Below, piece by piece: positions 56,629 to 64,000 of a stretch of DNA of 64,000 bases. Position 1 is the first letter of the stretch. Every line of letters begins with the position of its first letter. The notes under the pieces are model-generated. The model had not been told where the DNA came from and searched no databases. It saw only the letters and a list, made by a program, of their open reading frames with translations. The DNA comes from Blastopirellula marina DSM 3645 (GTDB taxonomy: Bacteria > Planctomycetota > Planctomycetia > Pirellulales > Pirellulaceae): positions 2,209,120 to 2,273,119 of the forward strand of contig NZ_CH672376.1 of NCBI RefSeq assembly GCF_000153105.1. Direction: 5' to 3'. Made by a program: the position numbers and the translations under genes.

Positions 56629-57768
56629 CTAAACGGCGAAGCGATTGGGCGAGAGAAACTCAATCGGCAACTGGCTGCTCCCCTGCTCGACCAAATCGGC
56701 GAGCGCTTCTCCCAGAACGGCGGCAAACTTGAAGCCGTGCCCTGACAGTCCGGCCGCCACGGCGATGCGTTTGTCGCCGGGATACAGACCCAGCAAAAAG
56801 TTCTCGTCCGGCGTCATCGTATACAAGCAAGTCTCATGGCGAACCGGTCGACGAGAGACGCCGAGTATCGAGCGCTGCAAGAAGGCTTCGATCCTCCGCT
56901 GGTCTTCGGGATCCGCCGACTGGTTATCGTTCCAAGAGGGTTCCCACGTTTCGCCCCCGCCGTGTTCGGCGACTTTCAGCCCTTCGCCGCCGGCAAGTTC
57001 AGGGAAGCCGTAAAAGTAGCCGTGCGACGATTCAAAGAAAAAACAAGGAGCGCCGCTCGACTCTTGCAGTCGGGCATCGTCGATCTCGTACCAGTGCATA
57101 TGCTTTCGTAACGCTTGCAGCGGCGCGTTGATGCCGCGTAACAGGACTTTCGCGCCAGCGCCGCCGGCGATGATCAACTTGGCCGCTCGATACTCTCCGG
57201 TGGACGTCGAGACGCAGTAGCCGGCGCCGTCATGACCCCAGCGGGCCACTTCGGTATCGGCGATGACTTCGGCTCCGTGCCGTTGCGCCATGGCCAGAAA
57301 CGCGGCGACGCAATCTTCCACTTTCAAATAGCCGGCGCGGCGCTCGAAGACGACGGTGTGATCGTCCGGAAAGACAAACTGCGGAAACAGCCGCTTCGCT
57401 TCGGCCGCACTATAGCGATCGATCTCGAGATGGAATTGCGCTGCGGCGCGCATCACGCCAGGCAAGACGATTCCGTCGGTTGGACCAATCTCGATCAGAC
57501 CGACTTCGTGATACAGAGAACGCTCCGACGCCGCTTCGATCTCGCGCCATAGTTCGTAGCTGCGCTGGAGCAGCGGCACATAGCTGGGGTGCTCAAAATA
57601 GGCCTGGCGAATGATGCGCGTTTGCCCGTGCGAGCTGCCGAATCGGTGAGGCGGATGAAAGCGATCGAGCGCGGCGGCGTGAATGCCGCGTTTAGCCAAT
57701 TGATACAATGCGGCCGAGCCGACTCCGCCGGCGCCGAGAACCAAGACGTCGTACGCGCGTTTCGGCAT
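56629..57768 (-). CDS. solA: FAD-dependent amine oxidase of the SolA / monomeric sarcosine oxidase family
   Basis: These enzymes oxidatively demethylate N-methyl amino acids with a covalently bound FAD. The 379-residue sequence has the N-terminal dinucleotide fold (DVLVLGAGGVGSAALYQLAKR), the SSHGQTRIIRQAY segment, and the covalent-flavin Cys in HETCLYTMTPDE (about residue 312), matching SolA/MSOX. The substrate (N-methyltryptophan, sarcosine or another) cannot be told from sequence. The gene follows the exported 621-aa gene with a nine-base gap (57769-57777) and is probably co-transcribed with it, the exported gene first. Confidence 0.9.
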   Translation of the reverse strand: MPKRAYDVLVLGAGGVGSAALYQLAKRGIHAAALDRFHPPHRFGSSHGQTRIIRQAYFEHPSYVPLLQRSYELWREIEAASERSLYHEVGLIEIGPTDGIVLPGVMRAAAQFHLEIDRYSAAEAKRLFPQFVFPDDHTVVFERRAGYLKVEDCVAAFLAMAQRHGAEVIADTEVARWGHDGAGYCVSTSTGEYRAAKLIIAGGAGAKVLLRGINAPLQALRKHMHWYEIDDARLQESSGAPCFFFESSHGYFYGFPELAGGEGLKVAEHGGGETWEPSWNDNQSADPEDQRRIEAFLQRSILGVSRRPVRHETCLYTMTPDENFLLGLYPGDKRIAVAAGLSGHGFKFAAVLGEALADLVEQGSSQLPIEFLSPNRFAV

Positions 57769-57777
57769 GGTCGGTTC

Positions 57778-59643
57778 CTACTGCGGCTTGATCTCGAAGT
57801 CGAGCGACGCTTGGCCGAACTTGTCGATCTCTTTGTCACGCACCGAAAGCTCTAGGCGATAACGGCCCGGTGGAATGTTTTCGGGCAGATAAAGTCGGTA
57901 GGTGAACGACAGGTCGCGACGCCGATTGGCGCAGCGATCTTTGTATTCGGGAAAGGAGCGTGCGTCCACGCGGCGCCCGGTGTCGTTGAAGATTTCGTAG
58001 CTGGCTCCCCAGGTCGACTCGAACTGTCCGTCGACTTCTTTGCTGGAGAGATTTTCGATTTCTAAATAGACGAGCAGTTCTTCGCCGGCGGTGAACGAGG
58101 TTTTCTCAAACGGCGTGAAGTCGCCAAAGCCTTTGACGTTGCGGACGAAGGCGACGTTGCGCAAATCAAGCGGACTCAGCTCGCTGAGGTTCGCCGTCGC
58201 GTGCTGCAGCGAGCGCAGCGCCAGCAAACTGCGGCGATCGACCGGGATTTCGCTGCTATGGGCGAAGTCGCTGGCCGCGAACAGGAGATTCGACCAGAAC
58301 TCTTGTTCCGCCGCCGGCAACGTTTCAATCTTGCGCATCGCTTCCCCTTTTCGCTCGGCGATCAGGTAGAGCATCCGCAGATGGATTTCTTTCTTTTGTC
58401 GCTCAGCGTCCGAAAGTTGCGTGTTGCGAAGCGATTGCTCCATCGCGGTGATCGCTTGTCGCAGAACGGTTTCCCAATCTTGCGAACCGCCAGTCGGCTG
58501 ATCCCGTTCGGACCAATAGAGGACCCGCTTGTCGTCGCGACGATGCGCCAACCAGCCGGCGTCTTCCAGGTCAAAGATAATCGATTGCAACTCATCCAGC
58601 GTCATCGCCGGCGGCGCCGAAACTTTGTCGCTGGAGCGACCGCCGTCGGCCGAGTCGGTCGAAGCGACCGGCATCGCGTGCTTGTTCAGTTGGTTGTAGA
58701 TGTCTTCGAGCGAGACGTGTCCGCGGTTCCAGATCGCTTCCATCACCAGTTGCTCGTCCGCCGAAAGAGGCGCCGGCGTCGCCGAGGAGGATGCAGCGGT
58801 ATCGGCCTTCGCCTGGTTCGCCGTGGGGGGGATCATGGTCGGCGGGACGTGACTAATTCCGTTACGCTGATCCGCCATTTGGTCGGGATGCGCCAAGCCG
58901 TTGAGCGCCGCTTCCTGGGCGTTCGGGATCGATTCGGCATAGGTCACTTGCTGCACCGGAAAGGCAGGAGCCGTCGGCGTCGATTTCGCCGGTTGATCGC
59001 GGCGCGTGAATTCGTACTGCGTAAAGTTGGGATTTCCCGTTCTGGCGTATTGAGCGATTTGTTCGGCGGTCGGCAGCTTGGCGGCGGCGCCTTCTGCGCT
59101 TGGCAATCGCTCCGGCAGATCGCCGTGAGCTTGACCGACGCGTTGTTTCATCTGCTCGAGCAAGCTGGTCAACTGATCGGACGAGGCTTTTTGGGGGATC
59201 GCCGCAGCGGGAGGAGCGGCCGTCTTGGTCGCTAGCTGCGGCTGGCTAGCCGGCGTTTCCACTAGCTTTTCGACCGGGGCGAATTGCGATTCGAGGATGC
59301 CGAGCACGCGTTCGAGTTCTTCCGGCGAACTGCCGTTGAACTGGCGACGAATCGCCGCTTTTTCGGATTCAGGCAAGGTCAGCGCTTGCACGCGAGCCAA
59401 GAAATCGGGGGACAATTCTTCCTGCTGCGGCGAGAAATCTTGATCGCGCGAAGCGGATGCGACCATTTCTTCTTCGTCCAGGACGTGCCGCTTACGCCGC
59501 GAACCGGCGTTCTCTGACATGACGCCAGAGAGAGAAGTTTCGCCAGAGCTATGCGTGTAAAACCCCGGCACGCAACCCATGTTGGTCGCAAGCACCAAGA
59601 GGAATCCGTACGCAAATCTGTGGTTCGTACTTCGAAGTTTCAT
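57778..59643 (-). CDS. Exported protein with BlaI-like winged-helix segment
   Basis: A 621-residue protein (from ATG 59643, with GAAGG 8-12 bases upstream; an earlier ATG at 59709 would add 22 residues that lack signal character). It has an N-terminal signal-like run (FAYGFLLVLATNMGC) with a weak lipobox. Around residues 290-385 the segment QLVMEAIWNRGHVSLEDIYN and a later LQSIIFDLEDAGWLAHRRDD look like the winged-helix of BlaI/MecI repressors, split by a low-complexity insert. The C-terminal 130 residues form a beta-sandwich-like part (LLVYLEIENLSSKEVDGQFE). The rest is Ala/Pro/Gln-rich. No function is known. Confidence 0.8.
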   Translation of the reverse strand: MKLRSTNHRFAYGFLLVLATNMGCVPGFYTHSSGETSLSGVMSENAGSRRKRHVLDEEEMVASASRDQDFSPQQEELSPDFLARVQALTLPESEKAAIRRQFNGSSPEELERVLGILESQFAPVEKLVETPASQPQLATKTAAPPAAAIPQKASSDQLTSLLEQMKQRVGQAHGDLPERLPSAEGAAAKLPTAEQIAQYARTGNPNFTQYEFTRRDQPAKSTPTAPAFPVQQVTYAESIPNAQEAALNGLAHPDQMADQRNGISHVPPTMIPPTANQAKADTAASSSATPAPLSADEQLVMEAIWNRGHVSLEDIYNQLNKHAMPVASTDSADGGRSSDKVSAPPAMTLDELQSIIFDLEDAGWLAHRRDDKRVLYWSERDQPTGGSQDWETVLRQAITAMEQSLRNTQLSDAERQKKEIHLRMLYLIAERKGEAMRKIETLPAAEQEFWSNLLFAASDFAHSSEIPVDRRSLLALRSLQHATANLSELSPLDLRNVAFVRNVKGFGDFTPFEKTSFTAGEELLVYLEIENLSSKEVDGQFESTWGASYEIFNDTGRRVDARSFPEYKDRCANRRRDLSFTYRLYLPENIPPGRYRLELSVRDKEIDKFGQASLDFEIKPQ

Positions 59644-59845
59644 TACCCAACCTTCGCCGCCGCGCTGAAAAACCGATGTTTCCGGGCCGGGATGGTAGGA
59701 AATGCTCAAGATTAACGCAATAGCTGCCGCAGTGAATTTGCTAGCGTCGATTGGGGACGCGCTGCCGAAGAAGAAATGACGACTGTCGAAATCCGAATCA
59801 CCCGAAAGCGGATCGGACCACGGTGGGGGCCTGATCTAGGGAGCT

Positions 59846-60847
59846 TTATTGCTGCGCGCAAATGTCCTGGCTCGCCGTCTCGGCGATCAACTCGAAGGAT
59901 CGTCGTCGTTTTTGAGGATCAAAGATGTCGGAAACGACCATCAACTCATCCGCGCCGGTTCGCTCGGTCAATGCTGTCATCCCTTGGCGAACCGTCTCGG
60001 GGCTCCCCACGATGCTGCACTCTAGCATCTGAGAGACCTGTGATTTCTCCTGGGGAGTCCAATAGGTCTCGATGTCGTCGATAGGCGGCTGTAGGAGATC
60101 GCGTGCTCCGCGAAACATGCCGACGAACGACATCTGCTGGGATGTCGCCAGGCGACGCGCCTCGGCATCGCTGGCCGCGGCGATGATATTTACGCCGACT
60201 AGCACATAAGGTTTCGCCTGTTGCGCGGAGGGCTTGAACCGCTCGCGATAGATTTGCAGCGCCGGGTCGAGCGACTGAGGTGCGAAGTGCGAAGCAAACC
60301 CATAGGGCAATCCCAGCTCGGCAGCGAGCTGCGCACCGAACAAGCTGGAGCCGAGAATCCAGAGAGGGACCTGCGTGCCGGAACCGGGCACCGCTTCGAT
60401 CTGCTGGCCCGGCGCGACGGGGGCCAGAAAGGCTTGCAGTTCCTGCACGTCGTCGGGGAAATTCTCGGCGCTCGCGGGGGTGCGCCGGAGTGCTCGCAGC
60501 GTGAGCTGATCGGTTCCCGGTGCGCGGCCTAGTCCAAGATCGATGCGGCCGGGAAACAGCGTCTCCAGCGTGCCGAACTGTTCGGCAATCACATACGGCG
60601 CATGGTTGGGCAGCATAATGCCGCCGGCGCCCACGCGGATTGTCTGCGTGCCAGCCGCGATATGAGCGATCACAAGCGAGGTCGCAGCCGTGGTGACCGT
60701 GGGCATGTTGTGATGCTCAGCCACCCAGAAACGTTTGTAGCCCCACTTCTCGGCATGTTGGGCCAGCATCCGCGCCTCATCGAGCGCTGTGCGGCGATCC
60801 GATCTTTGACGAACGCGCCCCAGTTCCAGAATTGAAAGTTCGACCAC
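59846..60847 (-). CDS. Luciferase-family (LLM class) flavin-dependent oxidoreductase
   Basis: A 333-residue protein of the bacterial luciferase-like monooxygenase superfamily, MsnO8/alkanal-monooxygenase-like subgroup. It uses reduced flavin (FMNH2 or F420). The typical N-terminus LSILELGRV, AEKWGYKRFWVAEHHNMP, IRVGAGGIMLPNHAPYVIAE and the GRIDLGLGRAPGTDQ stretch are visible. The substrate is unknown. The start is GTG at 60847, two bases after the stop of a 41-residue gene, with AAAGAG upstream; this indicates translational coupling. Confidence 0.92.
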   Translation of the reverse strand: MVELSILELGRVRQRSDRRTALDEARMLAQHAEKWGYKRFWVAEHHNMPTVTTAATSLVIAHIAAGTQTIRVGAGGIMLPNHAPYVIAEQFGTLETLFPGRIDLGLGRAPGTDQLTLRALRRTPASAENFPDDVQELQAFLAPVAPGQQIEAVPGSGTQVPLWILGSSLFGAQLAAELGLPYGFASHFAPQSLDPALQIYRERFKPSAQQAKPYVLVGVNIIAAASDAEARRLATSQQMSFVGMFRGARDLLQPPIDDIETYWTPQEKSQVSQMLECSIVGSPETVRQGMTALTERTGADELMVVSDIFDPQKRRRSFELIAETASQDICAQQ

Positions 60848-60849
60848 CG

Positions 60850-60975
60850 TTACTCTTTCCGTCTCTTCCGCGTCAGCGGGATGACACCATCGGAACGCTC
60901 TTTTTTGACCGTCTCTGGCTGGGGCTTAGGTACGCCCGGCAATTCTTGCCTTATTAGCCGTTCTTCCTTCGACAT
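60850..60975 (-). CDS. Small basic protein, 41 residues
   Basis: A short gene not previously obvious because of its size: it begins with SKEERLIRQELPGVPKP and ends in VIPLTRKRRKE, charged throughout. GGAG lies nine to ten bases before its ATG. It starts 13 bases after the gdhA stop and ends two bases before the luciferase-family GTG, so the three are very probably one operon. No homologue or function comes to mind. Confidence 0.6.
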   Translation of the reverse strand: MSKEERLIRQELPGVPKPQPETVKKERSDGVIPLTRKRRKE

Positions 60976-60988
60976 ACGTTGTTCTCCA

Positions 60989-62290
60989 TCAATCCTCTTG
61001 GGCCGTAAAATACCGGGCCGTGCCTTGTGACGCGATCGCTTCGCCGATGCGATTGAGACCGACCACGTAGGCGGCGGTGCGCATGTCGATTTCTTTATGG
61101 TTGGCCAGGTTATAGACGGTGTTAAACTCGCGGGCCATCGTTTCGTGTAGACGCTGCTGGACTAGCTCAAGCGGCCAGTAATAGCCGGCGCGATTTTGCG
61201 TCCACTCAAAATAACTGACCGTCACGCCGCCGGCGTTGGCCAAGATATCAGGGACGACGAGCGTTCCTTTGTCGTTGAGGATGTCGTCCGCTTCGCCGGT
61301 GAGGGGACCGTTTGCGGCTTCTACGATCACGTCGGCTTTGACACGCGGCGCATTTTCGCCGGTGATTTGGTTTTCGAGCGCGGCAGGAATGAGAATATCG
61401 ACTTCCAACTCCAGCAGTTGGGCGTTGGTGATCACATCGGCGGCGATCGATTCGCAAAGGGAGCCTTCGCAGTAAACCGCTTTGAGATGACGCGATTCGT
61501 TTTTCACATGAGCCAGGCTGGGGATGTCAAAACCAGACTCTTTGTAGATTCCTCCCCGAGAGTCGCTGACGGCGACGACGTTGTATCCGTCGGCGTGCAG
61601 CAATCGGGCGACCGCTTGGCCGGCGTTGCCAAATCCCTGCACCGCGACTCTCTGTTCTTCCGGCTTCCAGCCGCGTTTGGCTTCTAGCTCTTTGATGCAG
61701 TGGTACGCGCCGCGTCCGGTTGCGTCGTCACGACCGAGACTTCCGCCCAGCGGAATGGGTTTGCCGGTGATCACCGCCGGCGTGTGCTGGCGCCGAATCT
61801 TGGAGTATTCGTCCATCATCCAACCCATGATCATCGCATTGGTATAGACGTCCGGGGCCGGAACATCGACTTCGGGGCCGATAAAATCGGCGATCCGTTC
61901 GATATAGCCGCGCGACAGTCGCTCTAGTTCGAGCCGCGACAGCTCTTTCGGATCGACGATCACTCCCCCCTTCCCTCCGCCAAAGGGAAGATTGGCGACT
62001 GCGCACTTGAACGTCATCCAAAAGGCGAGCGCTTTGACTTCGGCCAGGTCGACATTCGGGTGAAAGCGAATGCCTCCTTTGGTCGGCCCGCGGGTTGCGT
62101 CATGCCGAACGCGATAGCCGGTAAAGATTCGCAGCGAGCCGTCATCCATGCGGACCGGAATCGTGACTTCCAATACCTGCTTGGGATGCTTGAGCCGCTG
62201 AACCGCTTCCTGGTCGATGTCGGCATGCAAAAACGCTTTGTCGAGCCGGGCGACGGCATGCGAGAAAATATCGTGCGCTGGCTGATCCAT
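60989..62290 (-). CDS. gdhA: Glu/Leu/Phe/Val dehydrogenase (glutamate dehydrogenase type)
   Basis: NAD(P)-dependent oxidative deamination of glutamate to 2-oxoglutarate, linking carbon and nitrogen metabolism. The 433-residue protein has the catalytic Lys in NLPFGGGKGGVIVDP, the conserved VDVPAPDVYTNAMIMGWMMD, GASLG-like GGSLGRDDATGRG and the Rossmann segment VAVQGFGNAGQAVARLLH. Length is typical of the hexameric GDH group; the coenzyme preference is not assigned. It is first in a likely operon with the 41-residue gene and the luciferase-family gene. ATG at 62290; 129 bases separate it from the ExbD-like gene upstream. Confidence 0.95.
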   Translation of the reverse strand: MDQPAHDIFSHAVARLDKAFLHADIDQEAVQRLKHPKQVLEVTIPVRMDDGSLRIFTGYRVRHDATRGPTKGGIRFHPNVDLAEVKALAFWMTFKCAVANLPFGGGKGGVIVDPKELSRLELERLSRGYIERIADFIGPEVDVPAPDVYTNAMIMGWMMDEYSKIRRQHTPAVITGKPIPLGGSLGRDDATGRGAYHCIKELEAKRGWKPEEQRVAVQGFGNAGQAVARLLHADGYNVVAVSDSRGGIYKESGFDIPSLAHVKNESRHLKAVYCEGSLCESIAADVITNAQLLELEVDILIPAALENQITGENAPRVKADVIVEAANGPLTGEADDILNDKGTLVVPDILANAGGVTVSYFEWTQNRAGYYWPLELVQQRLHETMAREFNTVYNLANHKEIDMRTAAYVVGLNRIGEAIASQGTARYFTAQED

Positions 62291-62419
62291 GGCGAAGAAT
62301 CCCGATAGGTGCGACTCAATTGGACTTGAATAACGTTATACGTCGTCGCATCGATCGTCAATTCGATCGCCATAAATTCCCGGTTAAGGGATGGATGGTC
62401 GCTAACAGGCGAGCGGCGT

Positions 62420-63448
62420 TTATTCTGCCGAAGAACGTGAGCCTTCGGGAGAGCCGCCGATCGGATGATCGGCCGGCAAGGGGCGTCCCGCGGTGGCGAA
62501 ACCCCGTTCGACTAGCATCAATTTCAATTGGCGGAACTCTTCAAAGCTATCGGGATAGGCCCACAGCGTAATCGTCGTCCGCTGGGCGTCGCAACCGGCG
62601 AGTCGTTGCATGAAGTCGGAGTTAGATCGGAGCGCATCGGCAAACGCTTCTCCCATATTCTCGGACACTGGGACCAGCACAAAGTGATCAAGCTCGACAA
62701 CATCACGTCGAGCGGCGCCCATCTTGGTGTCGACCGAATAGGCAGAGCGACGCAGCACATAGCGACAATAAAAACCGTTGATCGGCCCCACGGTTCGGGT
62801 CAGCGAGCTTGTCTCGCGCAGTTGCGATGCGCTCCGCTGCGCATCCTCTTTCAATTCGTCGACCAGCGTATTTAACGGGACGAAGGCGATCCGTCCGTTC
62901 AACAAGCGAAAGTGTTCTTCTCGCCCGAAAACCGTTTTGGCCATCGGCGTCGGATAGTGTTTGAGGACGACCGACTCGGGCTGGAAGTTCTCGATGCTTT
63001 CGAGCGTCGTGTAAACTTCGTTTAGCTTGGCTTTCTCGTCCAGCAGCTCGCGATTGCGATCAAAGTCTTGCTGTTGCACGGCGCCCAGTTCTTCCCGTTT
63101 CTTGTCGATGGCCGTATTGGAGGCCGTGAGGACGAACTGCATCTGATTGCGATCGTGGAACTTCTGTTGCAGCTCTTGACGAACGGCGGTGCGCTGATGC
63201 GTGATCTGAGCGAGTTCGGCTTGCAGCGCCATCGCTTCTTCCAGAGAACCGGAATCTTGCTGCGCGATCGGCGGTGCGACCGAGGGGGTTGCCGCCGGCG
63301 ATGCTTTGGCGTCGGTGATCGCTTCGTGCGCCGTAATACTGACGACCATGATCAAAATGATCAAAATGCCGACCAGATTGGTCACCACGTCCAGGAAGGA
63401 GTCGAGCGAAGGTTCGGCCGAATCGCGAGATCGAACAAGGCGTCTCAT
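62420..63448 (-). CDS. ExbD-like single-helix membrane protein
   Basis: A 342-residue protein whose N-terminus (about 12-40, PSLDSFLDVVTNLVGILIIL) resembles ExbD/TolR, a short cytoplasmic part with a membrane helix carrying a conserved Asp. A Gln-rich coiled coil (about 65-135) follows, and the C-terminal ~200 residues are of unknown fold. ExbD-type proteins couple proton flow to outer-membrane work with ExbB. The ExbB partner may lie outside this window. Its ATG overlaps the stop of the preceding gene (TAATG), showing coupling. Confidence 0.75.
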   Translation of the reverse strand: MRRLVRSRDSAEPSLDSFLDVVTNLVGILIILIMVVSITAHEAITDAKASPAATPSVAPPIAQQDSGSLEEAMALQAELAQITHQRTAVRQELQQKFHDRNQMQFVLTASNTAIDKKREELGAVQQQDFDRNRELLDEKAKLNEVYTTLESIENFQPESVVLKHYPTPMAKTVFGREEHFRLLNGRIAFVPLNTLVDELKEDAQRSASQLRETSSLTRTVGPINGFYCRYVLRRSAYSVDTKMGAARRDVVELDHFVLVPVSENMGEAFADALRSNSDFMQRLAGCDAQRTTITLWAYPDSFEEFRQLKLMLVERGFATAGRPLPADHPIGGSPEGSRSSAE

Positions 63449-64000
63449 TAGTTGCGCTCTACCTCCAGGCCGCTGCCGTTCAGCAGAGCCGCCAATTCTT
63501 CAAAACGTTGTTGGGCGCCAGGTTGGACATCGACCTTGAGCGTCGGCTTCCAATAAATGCCGCGGCCGGCGATTCCCCAATCTTCGATGCGGGACCAGAC
63601 TTGCGAGACGAACTCGTCAATTCCGCCGCGAACGTCCGATTGCAATAGCACCACCTGCGGCTGCTTGCTGCTCCCTTTTTCGGGCACGATCACAATTCGA
63701 TCGGCGGCGACAACCACATGAATGGGACGCGTGATGCCGGTTGCACGGGCCGATTGTCCCGGCAACGCCCAGTTACGACCGCGCGTGTTGGCCAACGATT
63801 GCGGCGCCATCTGCGCTCCGCCGCTGTTGCTAGAGCTGCCCCCTTGTTGGCCGCCTGGCGATGGACCTTGTTGTTGCGCTCCATATCCGCCAGAAATGGT
63901 GCTGTCTCCGTTGGGATTGCCCCGCTTGCCGTCGGTCGAACCGGCCGGCACTGACATCGCGTCTGTGCCGTCGGCGCCTGACAATTGCGGGCCCTGCGCG
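63448..64000 (-). CDS. Gly/Gln/Ser-rich protein with conserved C-terminus (5' part outside the window)
   Basis: The frame stays open to the right edge, so the N-terminus lies beyond it. The visible 180-odd residues consist of a Gly/Gln/Ser-rich stretch (GGYGAQQQGPSPGGQQGG and similar) and a C-terminal domain with RPIHVVVAADRIVIVPEKGS and QVWSRIEDWGIAGRGIYWKP. It precedes the ExbD-like gene with an overlapping stop/start and is probably its partner. The family is not recognised; an ExbD-like role for it as well is possible. Confidence 0.7.
   Translation of the reverse strand, partial: AQGPQLSGADGTDAMSVPAGSTDGKRGNPNGDSTISGGYGAQQQGPSPGGQQGGSSSNSGGAQMAPQSLANTRGRNWALPGQSARATGITRPIHVVVAADRIVIVPEKGSSKQPQVVLLQSDVRGGIDEFVSQVWSRIEDWGIAGRGIYWKPTLKVDVQPGAQQRFEELAALLNGSGLEVERN

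Overview
The window looks like a chromosome segment from a planctomycete, most likely of the Pirellulaceae (Blastopirellula/Rhodopirellula type). The reasons are two DUF1559 proteins (a planctomycete-expanded family), large exported Gln/Gly-rich proteins, very few classical operons, frequent weak or absent Shine-Dalgarno sites, and moderately high GC. No rRNA, CRISPR array or prophage was seen. There is one tRNA (Lys, CTT).

Layout. 0.1-11.3 kb (+): a giant membrane protein with a 13-residue repeat, NadB, and a three-gene gliding-type ABC system (ATPase, permease fused to a GldG-like domain, DUF4340 protein). 11.4-21.0 kb (-): a TPR protein, a degenerate endonuclease III-like protein, the translation cluster nusA-infB-rbfA, and an orphan sugar-type ABC ATPase. 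21.4-22.9 kb: an intact IS4-type insertion sequence (18-bp inverted repeats, 8-bp target duplication) that split a palindromic repeat. 23.0-33.6 kb (-): a 1309-aa hybrid sensor kinase with a stand-alone 80-aa dimerisation/phosphotransfer-like protein, a PepSY protein, a lipoprotein and a DUF1559 pseudopilin-like protein, then a phosphate module (PPK2 and a Pit-type permease fused to a PstS-like binding domain, preceded by a PHO-box-like direct repeat).

33.9-39.3 kb is accessory: small membrane proteins, a DUF3465 protein between dispersed palindromic repeats, then about five copies of a ~260-bp tandem repeat (hairpin plus two A-tracts per unit) split by a second IS4-type element with 20-bp inverted repeats and a 6-bp duplication. 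The array abuts the terminator of tRNA-Lys. 

39.3-49.8 kb: a sigma-54 activator divergent from fabI, a CBS-domain protein, a retropepsin-like zinc protease homologue, an exported HExxH peptidase-like protein, a Thr/Pro-repeat secreted protein, clpX, and a KDPG aldolase. 49.9-64.0 kb: a zinc-ribbon DUF1559 protein, an exported Ig-like protein, holA, a Wzz-type polysaccharide co-polymerase behind a ~200-bp nested palindrome, a SolA-type flavin oxidase, an exported protein with a BlaI-like winged-helix segment, a luciferase-family oxidoreductase, a 41-aa gene and glutamate dehydrogenase in one unit, and an ExbD-like/Gly-Gln-rich pair that runs off the window.

The items most worth following are the tandem-repeat array beside tRNA-Lys, the Pit-PstS fusion with its PHO-like box, the endonuclease III-like protein that has lost its lyase lysine, and the wHTH-like segment in an exported protein.
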